This document shows, piece by piece, positions 39,601 to 49,400 of a DNA stretch of 64,000 bases. Source of the stretch: Haematococcus lacustris (Eukaryota > Chlorophyta > Chlorophyceae > Chlamydomonadales > Haematococcaceae). Each line of letters starts with the position of its first letter. Positions within the stretch are counted from its first letter, which is position 1. Below the pieces are notes generated by a model that was given only the letters and a program-made list of their open reading frames with translations, ran no database searches and was not told the origin of the DNA. The position numbers and the translations under genes are program-made. The stretch spans positions 3,954,847 through 4,018,846 of the forward strand of contig JASKMD010000016.1 in the NCBI GenBank assembly GCA_030144725.1, in the 5' to 3' direction.

Positions 39601-40751
39601 AGCAGGGCAAGACGTCGTCCGCAGGGCTGTGGCTGTGGTCGCATTTTCGTCCCAACCACCTCTCGTCCCAACCACCTCTCGTCTGTCGATCCGCTGACAT
39701 GTAGACGGATCGGTTGTCGTCTGCCTGCCAATCTGACAATCTGTCTTTCGTCTGTCTGTCCATTTACAATCAGTTTTGTCGCCTTGTCGTTTTCATAGCC
39801 CTGCACGCCATGCCTGTTTTGTTCCTGCCAGCTGCTGTTTACTTCCCTGATGTCTTGCGATCATCTTGAACGCCTGATGCAGTTTGCGGACCCCAGCAAG
39901 GGTGTGGTTCAAATTGAGTACATGGAGACCCCTTGCGGCACAGATGCCTCCAGCCTGCCTGCTGGTCAGCAGGCCAGGTGAGGCTACAGGTCAGGGGTTT
40001 GATTCCTGGCTGGAACCAGATCCTACACTGCTCCATTCGTGATAGTCTTCCGCAGCAGGGTCAGTGCCAATGCCGTGTTGCTGGAGGGCAAGCCGGCCTG
40101 AACAAACAGGTGCTGCTAGTGGCCTTGCTGCCCGCACCTGCTTTGCAGCTCCCCAGGCAGCCCCTCCCCCTCTCCTAAGAGTGGCAGCAGCCTCGACGGA
40201 GAAGCTAGCCAGAAGGTGCGTTTTGCAAGCAAGGCAGGGAGCAGGTTTTGAACAAAGCAGTGTTAGACGCAGGAATCGAATTGAACCCAGGGTGTAGGTC
40301 ATGAGCCAAGCAAGCCATGCAAGCCGTAGTGCAGTGTCCATGTGTGACACCCATGTCCCATTCAATCTCACTCACTGTGTCACTGGTTCTCTACCCTTCT
40401 TTTCCTTAGCCGTTCTGTACCATCAAAAAGCCTTGTACAACAACAATAACAGCAACATCAAGAACACTGCGGCACTGCGCGCAGGTGGCCTCATTCGGCG
40501 GGGCTTCTGATCCATCCTCGCTCTCCCCTTCCCCCTCCCCTTCACCATCACCCTTATCGCCATCGCCTTCCCCTTCCCCCACGCGTTCCCCCTCCCGCTC
40601 ACCTCCCCCCTCTCCCCCTCCCCCTCCCCCCCCTCCCCCTTCCCCAAAGCCCTCCCCCTCCCCCTCCCCCCGGGTCACTGCCTTCAAAGGTCCGGCACCC
40701 TCCCCTCCCCCCTCCCCCTCCCCCTCCCCGCCTCGGCCCAGAGGTGCATGA
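36670..40751 (+). CDS. Expansin-like secreted cell-wall protein 2 with Ser-Pro tail
   Basis: Exons 36670-36776, 37040-37071, 37250-37337, 38642-38761, 38998-39163, 39883-39977, 40149-40215, 40410-40751. All junctions agree in phase (338 residues). The start at 36670 gives a signal peptide (IGVLIGALLAFAARLASA), then TGRATWYDDAAW, HYGSCGYG, RFGGTQNWMVAALNDG, RCYAIRCKPG, VVVTITDTC and DMDHFDIGVWAF. The HFD triad and Cys-rich barrel typical of expansins are intact. A short SPGSPSPSPKSG linker (exon 7) and a long (SP)n tail follow; no plant-type C-terminal binding domain is recognised. Exon 8 may instead start at 40,485 (GCGCAG then GTGGCC), as its paralogue does, giving 313 residues. Likely extracellular wall-loosening protein anchored by a glycosylated Hyp-rich tail. 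It lies head-to-head with gene 1, about 5 kb apart. Confidence 0.85.
37995..38310 (+). other. Conserved intronic block in expansin gene 2 (intron 3), possible cassette exon 38100-38209
   Basis: A 110-nt segment preceded by CCCCCTGCAG and followed by GTGAGGGAGG, matching 63,519-63,628 in gene 3. Read from the phase left by exon 3 it meets TGA after about 29 codons, so inclusion would truncate the protein. Surrounding intron sequence of gene 2 is much less similar to the paralogues. Confidence 0.7.
39415..39475. repeat. 18-bp tandem repeat in expansin gene 2 intron 5
   Basis: Three copies of a unit around CTGTCATGACCAGCC between exons 5 and 6. Confidence 0.8.
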
Positions 40752-42409
40752 GCACATGGAGGCTGGCAGGAGGGGGCCACCCACCCCCCTACCCCTTTAC
40801 GCCCTCGCCCATCCTTGACCTGGAGCCCCTGCACCCTGACCCCTACCATTGCCCTGGACCTCGAAGATTGGTTGGCCCTGGAAGATTGGTTGATGGACCC
40901 ACACCCTGGCCCTAAACACTGGTGCATGGGACATGGCAGGCCTCAGGCCCCAGGCTGGTGCATGGGGAAGCCGTTCAAATGCAGCAGGAGGGGTGGAGGT
41001 GGGGTGGGATGGGGTGGTGGCATGGGTGCATGGGCTGTGGTGCATGGTGCATGGTGGCTGAGACATTGCCACCACTAGCCTGGACACCACCATGGTGCCC
41101 ACATGGGTCCCATGGGCCTTACAATACTTTGCATTCCACAACTTTTTTTACACTGATTACACTTCACATACTGCTCAGTTTACATGTCACACTTCAGTCT
41201 GCCATGCAGGACAGCTACAGCAGCCGAAGGGTCAGGCTGACAACATTGACCTGCCAGTGCAGGACAGGCAAGGCCCAGGAGGGAGGGAGGGAGAAATGGT
41301 ACGTTAGTGTGGGCTGGTGGGCATGGTCATGATCAGGCCAGCCCCAGCGTCGCCAATGGTGAGTGCTGGCCACTGCCATGCGTCACACTTGAGCCCAGCA
41401 CGGGTTCACCTGGAGACACCTGAGTGTCGCACCTGACCTGAGTACGGGTATTCTTTCTTACTGGGGGCGGCGGAGGGCGGTGGGGGCGGCGGGTGCGGAT
41501 GGCGGTGGGGGCGGCGGAGGGCGGTACGGGTATGGTGGTATGGCGGTGAGGCTGGCGGTGGGGCTGGCTGTGGCCCTATCCCAGCTCAGCCCCAGGCCCA
41601 GCAGGGAGCAAGGGGAGTGGCTGCAGTCTGGCTAGTTGTCTCAGGATGTTTTATGTTTTGCACGCTATTGCAACGTAGCAGCAGCCCATGCCCACTGCAA
41701 TGTGGGGTATGTGTACCTGAGTTGACACATGGGGTTAAATAACGGGTGCCACGTCTGGAAAGTGTGCCCATGATGTGTCATCGTCAGCAATGCGTGCTGT
41801 ATAATTGTTCTGGCAAACCTACAAAGGAAGATACAGCAGCAGTGGCTCTTGTGGTTGCTGCAGCCCGACATGATGTGCACCAGAGCTGGGTCTTATTGTT
41901 GACTCAACACAGTCGGAGTTTGTGGGGTTCTGCTGGGGAGGACGGATGTCATTTGATCAGTGGAGGCCTGATACTGATTTTGTGAGGCTTTGCAGTATTG
42001 AAGCAGTGGGTAGAAGCAGTTGAAGTGGGTAGTGCATGTCAATCAGAGTTGGTAGTGCTTGGTGTGGACAGTCAGTCAGTCAGTCATAGCACTTAGGCAA
42101 CATGCTGTGCCAACATGAGCTGGTCGTAGGGACTTGCAAGCCACAACTGCATTGGTAGGGTTGTGCTGCAACAATGCACTTGCTATTGTGGATGAGGTGA
42201 GTTGCGTATCTGTGTATCTGTGGCTGTGTAGTTGTAGCTGTGTACCCTGATCGGAGCTGCTTTGTAGCGCCAATATACACAGCGAACAGTGCACTGCGGA
42301 GTCTAAAGCGCCCCACTCATCGCTTTCATGCCTCCGGCGGGCTACGGTACAGCTAGTGCATGGGCTGGGTAAGGCCATAGCGACCAGTGCACATCATGAG
42401 TCATGGGCA
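40752..42409. other. Intergenic region
   Basis: Includes a GGCGGTGGGGGCGGCG-type repeat at about 41,465-41,560 and a CAGT run near 42,070. Short open frames only; no gene recognised. Confidence 0.4.
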
Positions 42410-42504
42410 GTTTTGGCCGGACCTCCAGGGACCACTAGCGGCCGCTAGCGGGAATACTTGGGACCACTAGTGGGCAATAGTTGCCCGACTCAATTGGTGT
42501 CAAG
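42410..42504 (-). repeat. Solo terminal segment of the Fanzor-like family (E)
   Basis: Carries the same end as 9,035-9,110 and 34,620-34,705: GGCCGGACCTCCAGGGACC, the palindrome CTAGCGGCCGCTAG, GGGAATACTTGGGACCACTA and CGACTCAATTGGTGT. No coding part is present. A TA-flanked element is inserted at its inner edge; GTGTTAAGGGCTGTGTG, resembling the next bases of the other copies, resumes at 43,330. Confidence 0.65.
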
Positions 42505-42506
42505 TA

Positions 42507-43327
42507 GGGCGTTCCCGGTCAGGTATTATTAATACCCAGGTATTAATACCCTGAGGAATTTGAACGAGGTATTAATACCTCACCGGCCCACCGGTGGCAC
42601 ACATCAGCGCCACTAGCGCTATGGCTACGACTGTCAATCCTACAACTCCCGACACTCATCCTGCAGCCGAAGCGTGGCTGGACAAATGAGTACCTATGAG
42701 TAGATTGCAGTGGCCTATGCCGGATGTGATGTGAGTGTCGGTGTGCCATTGTGCACCAGGGCAACCCATCGGGAACATCGCGACCACGCCGGAGCGCCGC
42801 AGTGTGATGAGGCTGACAGTGCCAATGTAACATAGCCGCAGTCACAGCCTTGCTTTAAGGTTGCTCTCACAGTAAGCGAGTGACCAGGCCGCAACTCGGT
42901 TCCAATTTGAGCTGTGGCGCTCAAACTATTCAACGCAACGCGCTGATGCCTTCCCTGCACCAGAACGGGCGTGTCAGCGTCAGGCCGCAAACTCCCTCAC
43001 TCCCTCACACTCGGCCAATTCATGATGACGATGCCAGATGATCACGCATTGACATCATGAATTGAGCATCAACTACTGGCTGTGTAATGAGTAACTACGG
43101 GCTGGCTGTGTAATGAGTAACCCCGATACAGACTGGCATAGTCGACTAGCGATCTTGTACTTATTCCTTCATTCTATCGCTCCGAAGGTGAGCATACCCA
43201 ACCCTGACAGGACTCGATCTCGGGACCTCTCGCATAAGTGCGACTTCCAGGTATTAATACCTCGAGTACCGGTATTAATACCCGTAGTACCCAAAACATC
43301 AGGCAGGTATTAATACCCGGCACGCCC
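42507..43327. mobile_element. TIR DNA element 1 (821 bp), sub-terminal GGTATTAATACC
   Basis: Ends GGGCGTTCCCGG and, inverted, GGGCGTGCCGGG, with TA on both sides (42,505-42,506 and 43,328-43,329). Three palindromes of the form GGTATTAATACC lie inside each end (42,521, 42,539, 42,570; 43,250, 43,269, 43,304), the first carrying an extra TTA. No transposase, so non-autonomous. TA duplication fits a Tc1/mariner-like or other TA-targeting mechanism. The minus strand near 43,195-43,240 has a weak tRNA-T-arm-like stretch. Confidence 0.75.
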
Positions 43328-43581
43328 TAGTGTTAAGGGCTGTGTGTCAGTCAGCTGTGACACGCCTGATAAAATGTTCGCATGGGTCAGTTTGGGTCAC
43401 ACAGGCCACCTCAGGACATCGCGTTTGCACCAGCCCGCTCTATAGCTCAAGCCGTGTCTGTGTCGCTGGCCTCTAGTTCGGCCGCGATGGTGGTGGGCGA
43501 AGATGTTTCCCCGCGGATGAGCCTATAGTAGTGGTCTCTATCACTGGGCATCGCACAAATTGTTCCAGCGACGAGTTTCAA

Positions 43582-43976
43582 AATCACGTGACTGTCCAGT
43601 CGAGCGCCGGAGGTGCCGGAGGTGCCGGAGGTGCATCTATAGTCCTAGTTATATCTACTAAGTGGCGCAGCACCATTAAAAGCGATATGCCCCATGCCTC
43701 GACTTGCCAAAATTCGGTGTTCCTCTGACTAGCGCCAGACACTAGCCAGGGCTCCATCCGCGACCATTGTCACACACATGTGTCCGTAGCAAGCACATCT
43801 ACACAACAGGTAAGGTTACTGCAACATGCAAGTGAGGTGTGAGTGACAGCGTCTCAGCAAGCCCATGGCACGCCCAGCCATGCCACAGCCATGGCAACTA
43901 ATAAAATCGTATGCCACTTAGCTTGTGGCCTGTTTGCACCCAAATGAAACTACAGCCCAAGTTTCATGTGGCACTG
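43582..43976 (+). repeat. Left arm of inverted repeat flanking the retrotransposon
   Basis: Nearly identical in inverted orientation to 50,956-51,343. Starts ATCACGTGAC and ends GTTTCATGTGGCACTG. The main differences are extra GGAGGTGCC units and a few bases near the outer end. Confidence 0.9.
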
Positions 43977-44041
43977 CCAGCTGCCAGGATGGTGGAAGGA
44001 CGCCGGGCAGGACCTGCAGCCACATGCGCCAGCCCAACCCC

Positions 44042-44046
44042 CCTGC
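44042..44046. other. Target-site duplication (left), CCTGC
   Basis: CCTGC directly precedes the 5' LTR and is repeated at 50,795-50,799 right after the 3' LTR. The 5-bp length is typical of Ty3/gypsy integrase. Confidence 0.85.
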
Positions 44047-44239
44047 TGTAACGTGGGAATGCGCCAGGCTATTATGCCAATAAGGCCGCCGTTCGTATAC
44101 CCTCTAATAACCAGTGTGGTAGTAGGAAGTGTGGTGACCGGTGTCAAAAGCCGGGTTCGACTCCCGGAGATCTCTCCGTTGACTACGCCCTGAGGTCTTG
44201 AGCCACACGTCCTATTATTCGCTGGTTTGACACGTAACA
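44047..44239 (+). repeat. 5' LTR, 193 bp
   Basis: Starts TGTAACGTGG and ends GACACGTAACA. Contains CCGGGTTCGACTCCCGG (44,151-44,167), a perfect tRNA-type T-arm with the pol III B-box GGTTCGACTCC, and upstream TGGTAGTAGG, loosely A-box-like. Confidence 0.95.
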
Positions 44240-44240
44240 A

Positions 44241-44257
44241 TGGTTTCCGACCGAGGC
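44241..44257 (+). promoter_or_regulatory. Primer-binding site (putative)
   Basis: TGGTTTCCGACCGAGGC starts two bases after the LTR. TGG complements the CCA end of a tRNA. The primer tRNA is not identified. Confidence 0.55.
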
Positions 44258-44540
44258 TGACGCCTCCGGGTCACAAAAATCGATTTCGAGGCGTTCGTCG
44301 TAGAAACCGCTTGCTCGGAATTCCCCGAGTATTTCAGCCGTGTGGAGCATCATAATTGGCTCGCAAATTGCCGCGGTAAACTCAGCTTTCCGTGGGAGCC
44401 GCGTCAAGAGCTAATTCTCCAGCAATATCGCGACCAACTGTGGGATTGGTGGAGACGTAAGCATCAAATGGGCAAGTGAGCGTCTTCAATAGCCGTTCGG
44501 CTGCCGTTCACAGCCGTTCGTCAGCCCTTTGCTAGTCGAC

Positions 44541-46454
44541 ATGTCCAACTTGCTATTTACAGCCGCTGAGGTGCGTTCAATGAGCGGTGCACTGAGCTGC
44601 TTGACGCGTGCACAACACCAACAGCTGTTGACATGTCGCACAAAGAAGGAATTCCGTGACATGTTGTGCTTCTTGTATGGTGATGCTTTGCTTCCAGAAA
44701 TCGATACAGAGGCCCGGAATCAGCTTGTTCATTCGGCCGCAAACCAGCAGCAGGTACAACAGGTGCAACAGAGGTTAGCAAACCTGAGCACTGTACCACA
44801 GCAAAATGTTGCTGCCCATGGCGCGCAAGCAGCTGAGCAGCAGAATTTCGCGGCCTTAGGCGCGGGGCAGCAGAATGTAGCAGCCCAACAAGCCAGTAAC
44901 GCGGCCATAGGCGCGGGACAGCAAAATGCTGCCAGCAGCGTTCCGCTGTTTAGCTTCACGCCCATTGCAGGTATGCCAATTGCGCAAGTGGGTGTGCAAT
45001 GCGAAGCAGCACCCGCAATTGATAACACCTTTCACTTGTCGACCGCAGTGCCGACCGCGGTGCCCAGTGCACCCCAGCCCCAACCACATGCCCAACCTCA
45101 GCCTCAGCCTGTACAGCAGTTGGCCCAAGAGGTCGCCGCTGCAGCGACAGTGGTCGCAGCGGCCGGGCCAGGAGAGGCCAAAACAACGGCTATAAATGCC
45201 TTCACAAGCTCAGCTCAACAGTTGCTGACTGCAGCTGGGCGCCTGCACGCTGTAGAGCCGGTGAGCCGTGCAGAATCTGCAGCCTTGCATGTAGAGCCCA
45301 CCCAAGTGGCCAGAAGCAATGTAAGAGTCACGCTCCCTGTGATTAAAAAGTGGAGCAGCAAAGACTTGCTAGAGGGTAGGGACTTTGATATGTTTGTCAC
45401 TGACATACGGCGCTATGCGTCTGCTTTGAATCAGGAGCTCACTGAGACACTCCTGCTCCACACTACCGATGACCTACGCAAGGTGGTTGGTGTCAAGGTG
45501 AGCCAAGCCCACAGCCAGGGCAAGGCTATAACAACTGATGAAGTGATAGCATACATGAAGGAGCTGATAGGGTATCATTTACACGATACGAAGCACACTG
45601 CCATGAATCGGCTTGTGCAAGGCCTTGTAAAGCAGCAACCAGGCCAAGCCGTACTAGAATACGCAGTAGCGTTCAGGTTAGAGGCCCTCAAAGCTGCTGA
45701 AGTGCCGCAGCCGATCCTTTGTGACATGTTTGTCAGAGGTCTCACACCTGACCTGCGTCACAAGTGCGCACGAGATAGTGACGGCCTGGTATGGACTGAT
45801 CTGAATGCATGCATCCAGTATGCTGCAGGCAAAGAGGCAGGCATGGCCAGCACCACCAAACCTGTTGTGGCAGTAGCACCAGATGCACAGCACAATGCTG
45901 TAGCTGCTTTGCCCAAGTGGAACAGGGGTGATCGGTCTAGTGGCCGTGGTGGCTTCTCTCAAAGAGCCTTTGCTGCTCGCAATGCGCAGGGCATGTTAGT
46001 GTCGGATGATGGCCGCCACATCCAGAATGTGGATGGCAGCTGGCGTGAAGTGGGTGGTCAGGCTGCGCAGCAGCGTTATGTCCCAGCGGCTCAGCCCTCC
46101 CACCCTCCAACCCACCCTCCAACCCACCCTTCCAGCGCAGCTGTGCCTCAGCATGAGTCAGCTCCGCACCATGCAAGGGGTGTCAGGGGTGCGCGCCAGT
46201 ACAGGTACAACCCGTACGCAGCACCGCCGCCCATGGGGCGTGGCAGAGGGCGTGGTGGCCAGCCTTCGGGATCAGCGCCAGGCCGGGGGATGCCACCGGG
46301 CCGAGGCAGGGGCCGTGGATACCCGCGTCAGGTTACCTGGCAGCCAGCTGAGACCTGGCCTGTGGCAGCAGCCCCTGTGTACCAGCCTGAGCTGTGCGAG
46401 GGTTGCGGTTATCCGTACCCAGAGTGCCAGTGCCCTTATGAGGCTGATTGCTAG
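44541..46454 (+). CDS. gag: Gag polyprotein of the Ty3/gypsy element
   Basis: 637 residues from the ATG at 44,541 to TAG at 46,452. The N-terminal half is Gln/Ala-rich. A retrotransposon-gag capsid region follows (DMFVTDIRRYASAL; then AMNRLVQGLVKQQPGQAVLE and DMFVRGLTPDLRHKC). The C-terminal third has PTHPPTHPSS, RGG-type basic repeats ([12 protein letters not shown]) and a terminal Cys cluster CEGCGYPYPECQC that is not a standard CCHC knuckle. Gag would assemble particles and bind element RNA. Gag and pol share one frame, the TAG being the only stop between them. Confidence 0.93.
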   Translation: MSNLLFTAAEVRSMSGALSCLTRAQHQQLLTCRTKKEFRDMLCFLYGDALLPEIDTEARNQLVHSAANQQQVQQVQQRLANLSTVPQQNVAAHGAQAAEQQNFAALGAGQQNVAAQQASNAAIGAGQQNAASSVPLFSFTPIAGMPIAQVGVQCEAAPAIDNTFHLSTAVPTAVPSAPQPQPHAQPQPQPVQQLAQEVAAAATVVAAAGPGEAKTTAINAFTSSAQQLLTAAGRLHAVEPVSRAESAALHVEPTQVARSNVRVTLPVIKKWSSKDLLEGRDFDMFVTDIRRYASALNQELTETLLLHTTDDLRKVVGVKVSQAHSQGKAITTDEVIAYMKELIGYHLHDTKHTAMNRLVQGLVKQQPGQAVLEYAVAFRLEALKAAEVPQPILCDMFVRGLTPDLRHKCARDSDGLVWTDLNACIQYAAGKEAGMASTTKPVVAVAPDAQHNAVAALPKWNRGDRSSGRGGFSQRAFAARNAQGMLVSDDGRHIQNVDGSWREVGGQAAQQRYVPAAQPSHPPTHPPTHPSSAAVPQHESAPHHARGVRGARQYRYNPYAAPPPMGRGRGRGGQPSGSAPGRGMPPGRGRGRGYPRQVTWQPAETWPVAAAPVYQPELCEGCGYPYPECQCPYEADC

Positions 46455-49400
46455 GAATTTGCCTGGACTAGTTATGGATGTGACTTACCAGGTATTGAGC
46501 AGGGCCAGTTGCCTAACACATTGGTGTATGTAAGAGATGTACACAATGATGTCTCTAAGCAACCGTTCCTGACTCCCAACATCCTTGGCGCTGTCTGCAC
46601 GCCAATAAAAACAAAGCAGCTAGCCCTCCCTTTTGTCTTCACAGCAAGGCTTGGAGGCAGAGAGTGTGTGGCTATGATTGACACAGGCGCCACGTACACA
46701 ATCCTGTCAGAGAAGTGGCTAAATACCAACCCCACAGCAGACGTCACTCTAGCACCATTGGAGCACAAGGTGCAGGTGCTTGCAGCAAACAATGCTGTGC
46801 TACCCATTACCAGCCAGGTGCATGGAATGGTGTGCATGCAAAAGTCGTTGACACCTGTCGTGGCTAAAATACTGCCTCAAATGCTTGATGGCATTGATCT
46901 AATTCTTGGTGCTGACTGGCAAAAGTCGCATAACGCGCTACTAGACGTCAGCACTAACATCTGCCACATCCAAGTTCAAGGCAAAAAACACAAGCTTCAT
47001 TCTCAACATCTCAAATTTCAACCTGGCATTGCAGTCTTGACCCACATGGCAAACAGCAACAAGCCTGTGGAACAGTGCAGCGCGCAGCAAGCAGCGCGAG
47101 CACTCAGGAAAGGCTGCCCAAGCGTCTTGGTGTTGGTGCAACCTGATGATGGTGATGCTGCTGAGGGATGGCACAGTGGGTCGCTTGCTTCTGTGATTGC
47201 GAGCAGTGCTAAAAAACCAAAAACTGAACAACATGTGCATGGGCTCATGCCACAGAGTGAGGTGGATTTCCTGGTGCATGACATGTATCCCGAGGTCTTC
47301 CAAGACATGCCATCAGGGCTGCCACCTGACCGTGGAGTCGGGCATACCATTCGCATGGCGCCTGATCACGTGCCACCTTATCAGCGTCCAAGGCGCTACA
47401 CCCTCAGAGAAATGAATGAAATGAAAAAGCAAGTGGCCGAGCTGCTAGCTAAAAAGCTCATTGAGCCTAGCTGCAGTCCTTACGGCGCTCCAGTCCTGTT
47501 TGTGGAAAAGCGTGATGGGACTTTGAGGATGTGTGTCGACTACCGAGCACTAAACAAGCTCACAGTGCGGGATAGGTATCCCCTTCCACGCATTGATGAC
47601 CTCTTTGACAAACTACAAGGCAAAACAATCTTCAGCTCATTGGATCTGCAGAGCGGCTACCACCAGATTCGTATTACCCCTGAGGATGTGCCAAAGACGG
47701 CATTTGTGACACCTGAAGGCCAGTTCCAGTACAAAGTCCTGTCTTTTGGTTTGACAAATGCACCGGCTACATTCCAACGTGTCATGAACCGTGTGTTCGA
47801 GAAACAGCTCAAAGAGGGCTTTGTGCTCGTGTATCTGGACGACATCCTGGTGATGAGCAGCTCACCAGAAGAGCATGCTATGCATTTAAAAGAAGTACTG
47901 CAAGTAATGAAAGACAACCAGTTGTATGCCAAACTGAGCAAGTGTGCCTTCAACAGACCAGAACTGAAGTTCTTGGGGCATATCGTCGGCAGGCAAGGAA
48001 TTGCAGTAGACCCTGCCAAGGTGCAAGTCATCAAGGAGTGGCCTGTCCCTGCATCCCTCAAAGAGCTACAAGCTTTCCTGGGGTTGGCCAACTTCTTCCG
48101 GCGATTCATTGCTGGTTACAGCACCATCGCTGCCCCACTAACACACTTGACCGGTGAGAAAGTGGCTGCCGGTACTAACTGGCAACAACTGGGAGAGCCT
48201 GCTTTACGAGCTTTCAACGCTCTCAAGCAAGCTCTGTGCTCCACTCCAGTGCTGGCGCTCCCTGATCCCAACCAGCCGTTTGAAGTGTGGTCTGATGCCT
48301 CACTGGTCGGCACGGGAGGTGTTCTCTTGCAAGGTGGTAGAGTGGTGGCATACACCAGCCACAAGTTCTCCCCTGCACAGATGAAATACACCACAGGAGA
48401 GCAAGAACTTCTGGGTATCATCAGAGCACTGCAAGAATGGCGCTGCTACCTTGACGGGGCCGTGCATGTGACCATCGTGACTGACCACAACCCATTGATC
48501 TATCTCAAGACACAGACAAATCTCTCCAGGCGGCAAGCCCGATGGATGGAGTTCCTGGCACGCTTTAACCATCACATTGAGTACAAGCCAGGGAAGGGCA
48601 ATGTGGCAGATCCGCTGAGTCGCAATCCTGCTCTGACATACCAGATGACCAGCACTGGCAGTGATGACGATGACGGAGAGCCTATCATGGTCTCCGTTGG
48701 TGCCGCCCTATGTGTGTCTGGCGTGTATGCCCTGGTGTTGACACGGCGCCAAGCTGGGCTGCTGCAACAGCAGTCCACTGGTCAGCCTCCACCGGCTGCG
48801 CCATGCCCTCCAGCTGACACACGCCGCCACAGACGCCCATGCGCTGATGGCCGGGCTGTCGTCCCTAACCCTGTTGCCCCATGTGATGAGTGGCCTGGTG
48901 GGGGGGAGAACCAGCTGGACTCGGCCACACACACACCTGCGGCGAGCACCGAGTACAGCACGACAACAGGTGACTCACTCATAGAGGCAATTATCAAAGG
49001 CTACAGCACCGACGAGCGGTTCGCTGATCGTGCCTATACACAAGCCTATGAGTTGAGTGAAGCAGGGCTATGGATGTCCGGTGGCAAGGTGGTTGTGCCT
49101 AAGAGCCCCCTTGTCAGGAGGCAGGTGCTTGAGTCATGCCATGATGCCAACTATGCTGGTCACATGGGCATCAGCAAGACATGGCATGGCGTGAACCGCT
49201 ACTTCACGTGGCCGGGCATGCGCAAGGATGTGGAGGACTATGTGCGGCAATGTGATGCCTGCCAGCGCAACAAGCCCAGCACCCGTCTCAAGGCCGGCAA
49301 GCTCCAACCCCTGTCTATACCTGGTCGTCGCTGGGAAAGCATAAGTATGGACATGATTGTAAAACTGCCCAAGAGTGGGAAGCAAAACTATGACAGCATC

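Noticed and set aside
39990..40030. tRNA-like GGGTTTGATTCC motif
   Set aside because: Only a B-box-like string inside expansin gene 2 intron 6; no acceptor stem or anticodon arm can be drawn.
43190..43245. tRNA gene on the minus strand in element 1
   Set aside because: A T-arm-like GATCGAGTCC string exists, but stems do not pair to a full cloverleaf. At most a tRNA-derived relic.
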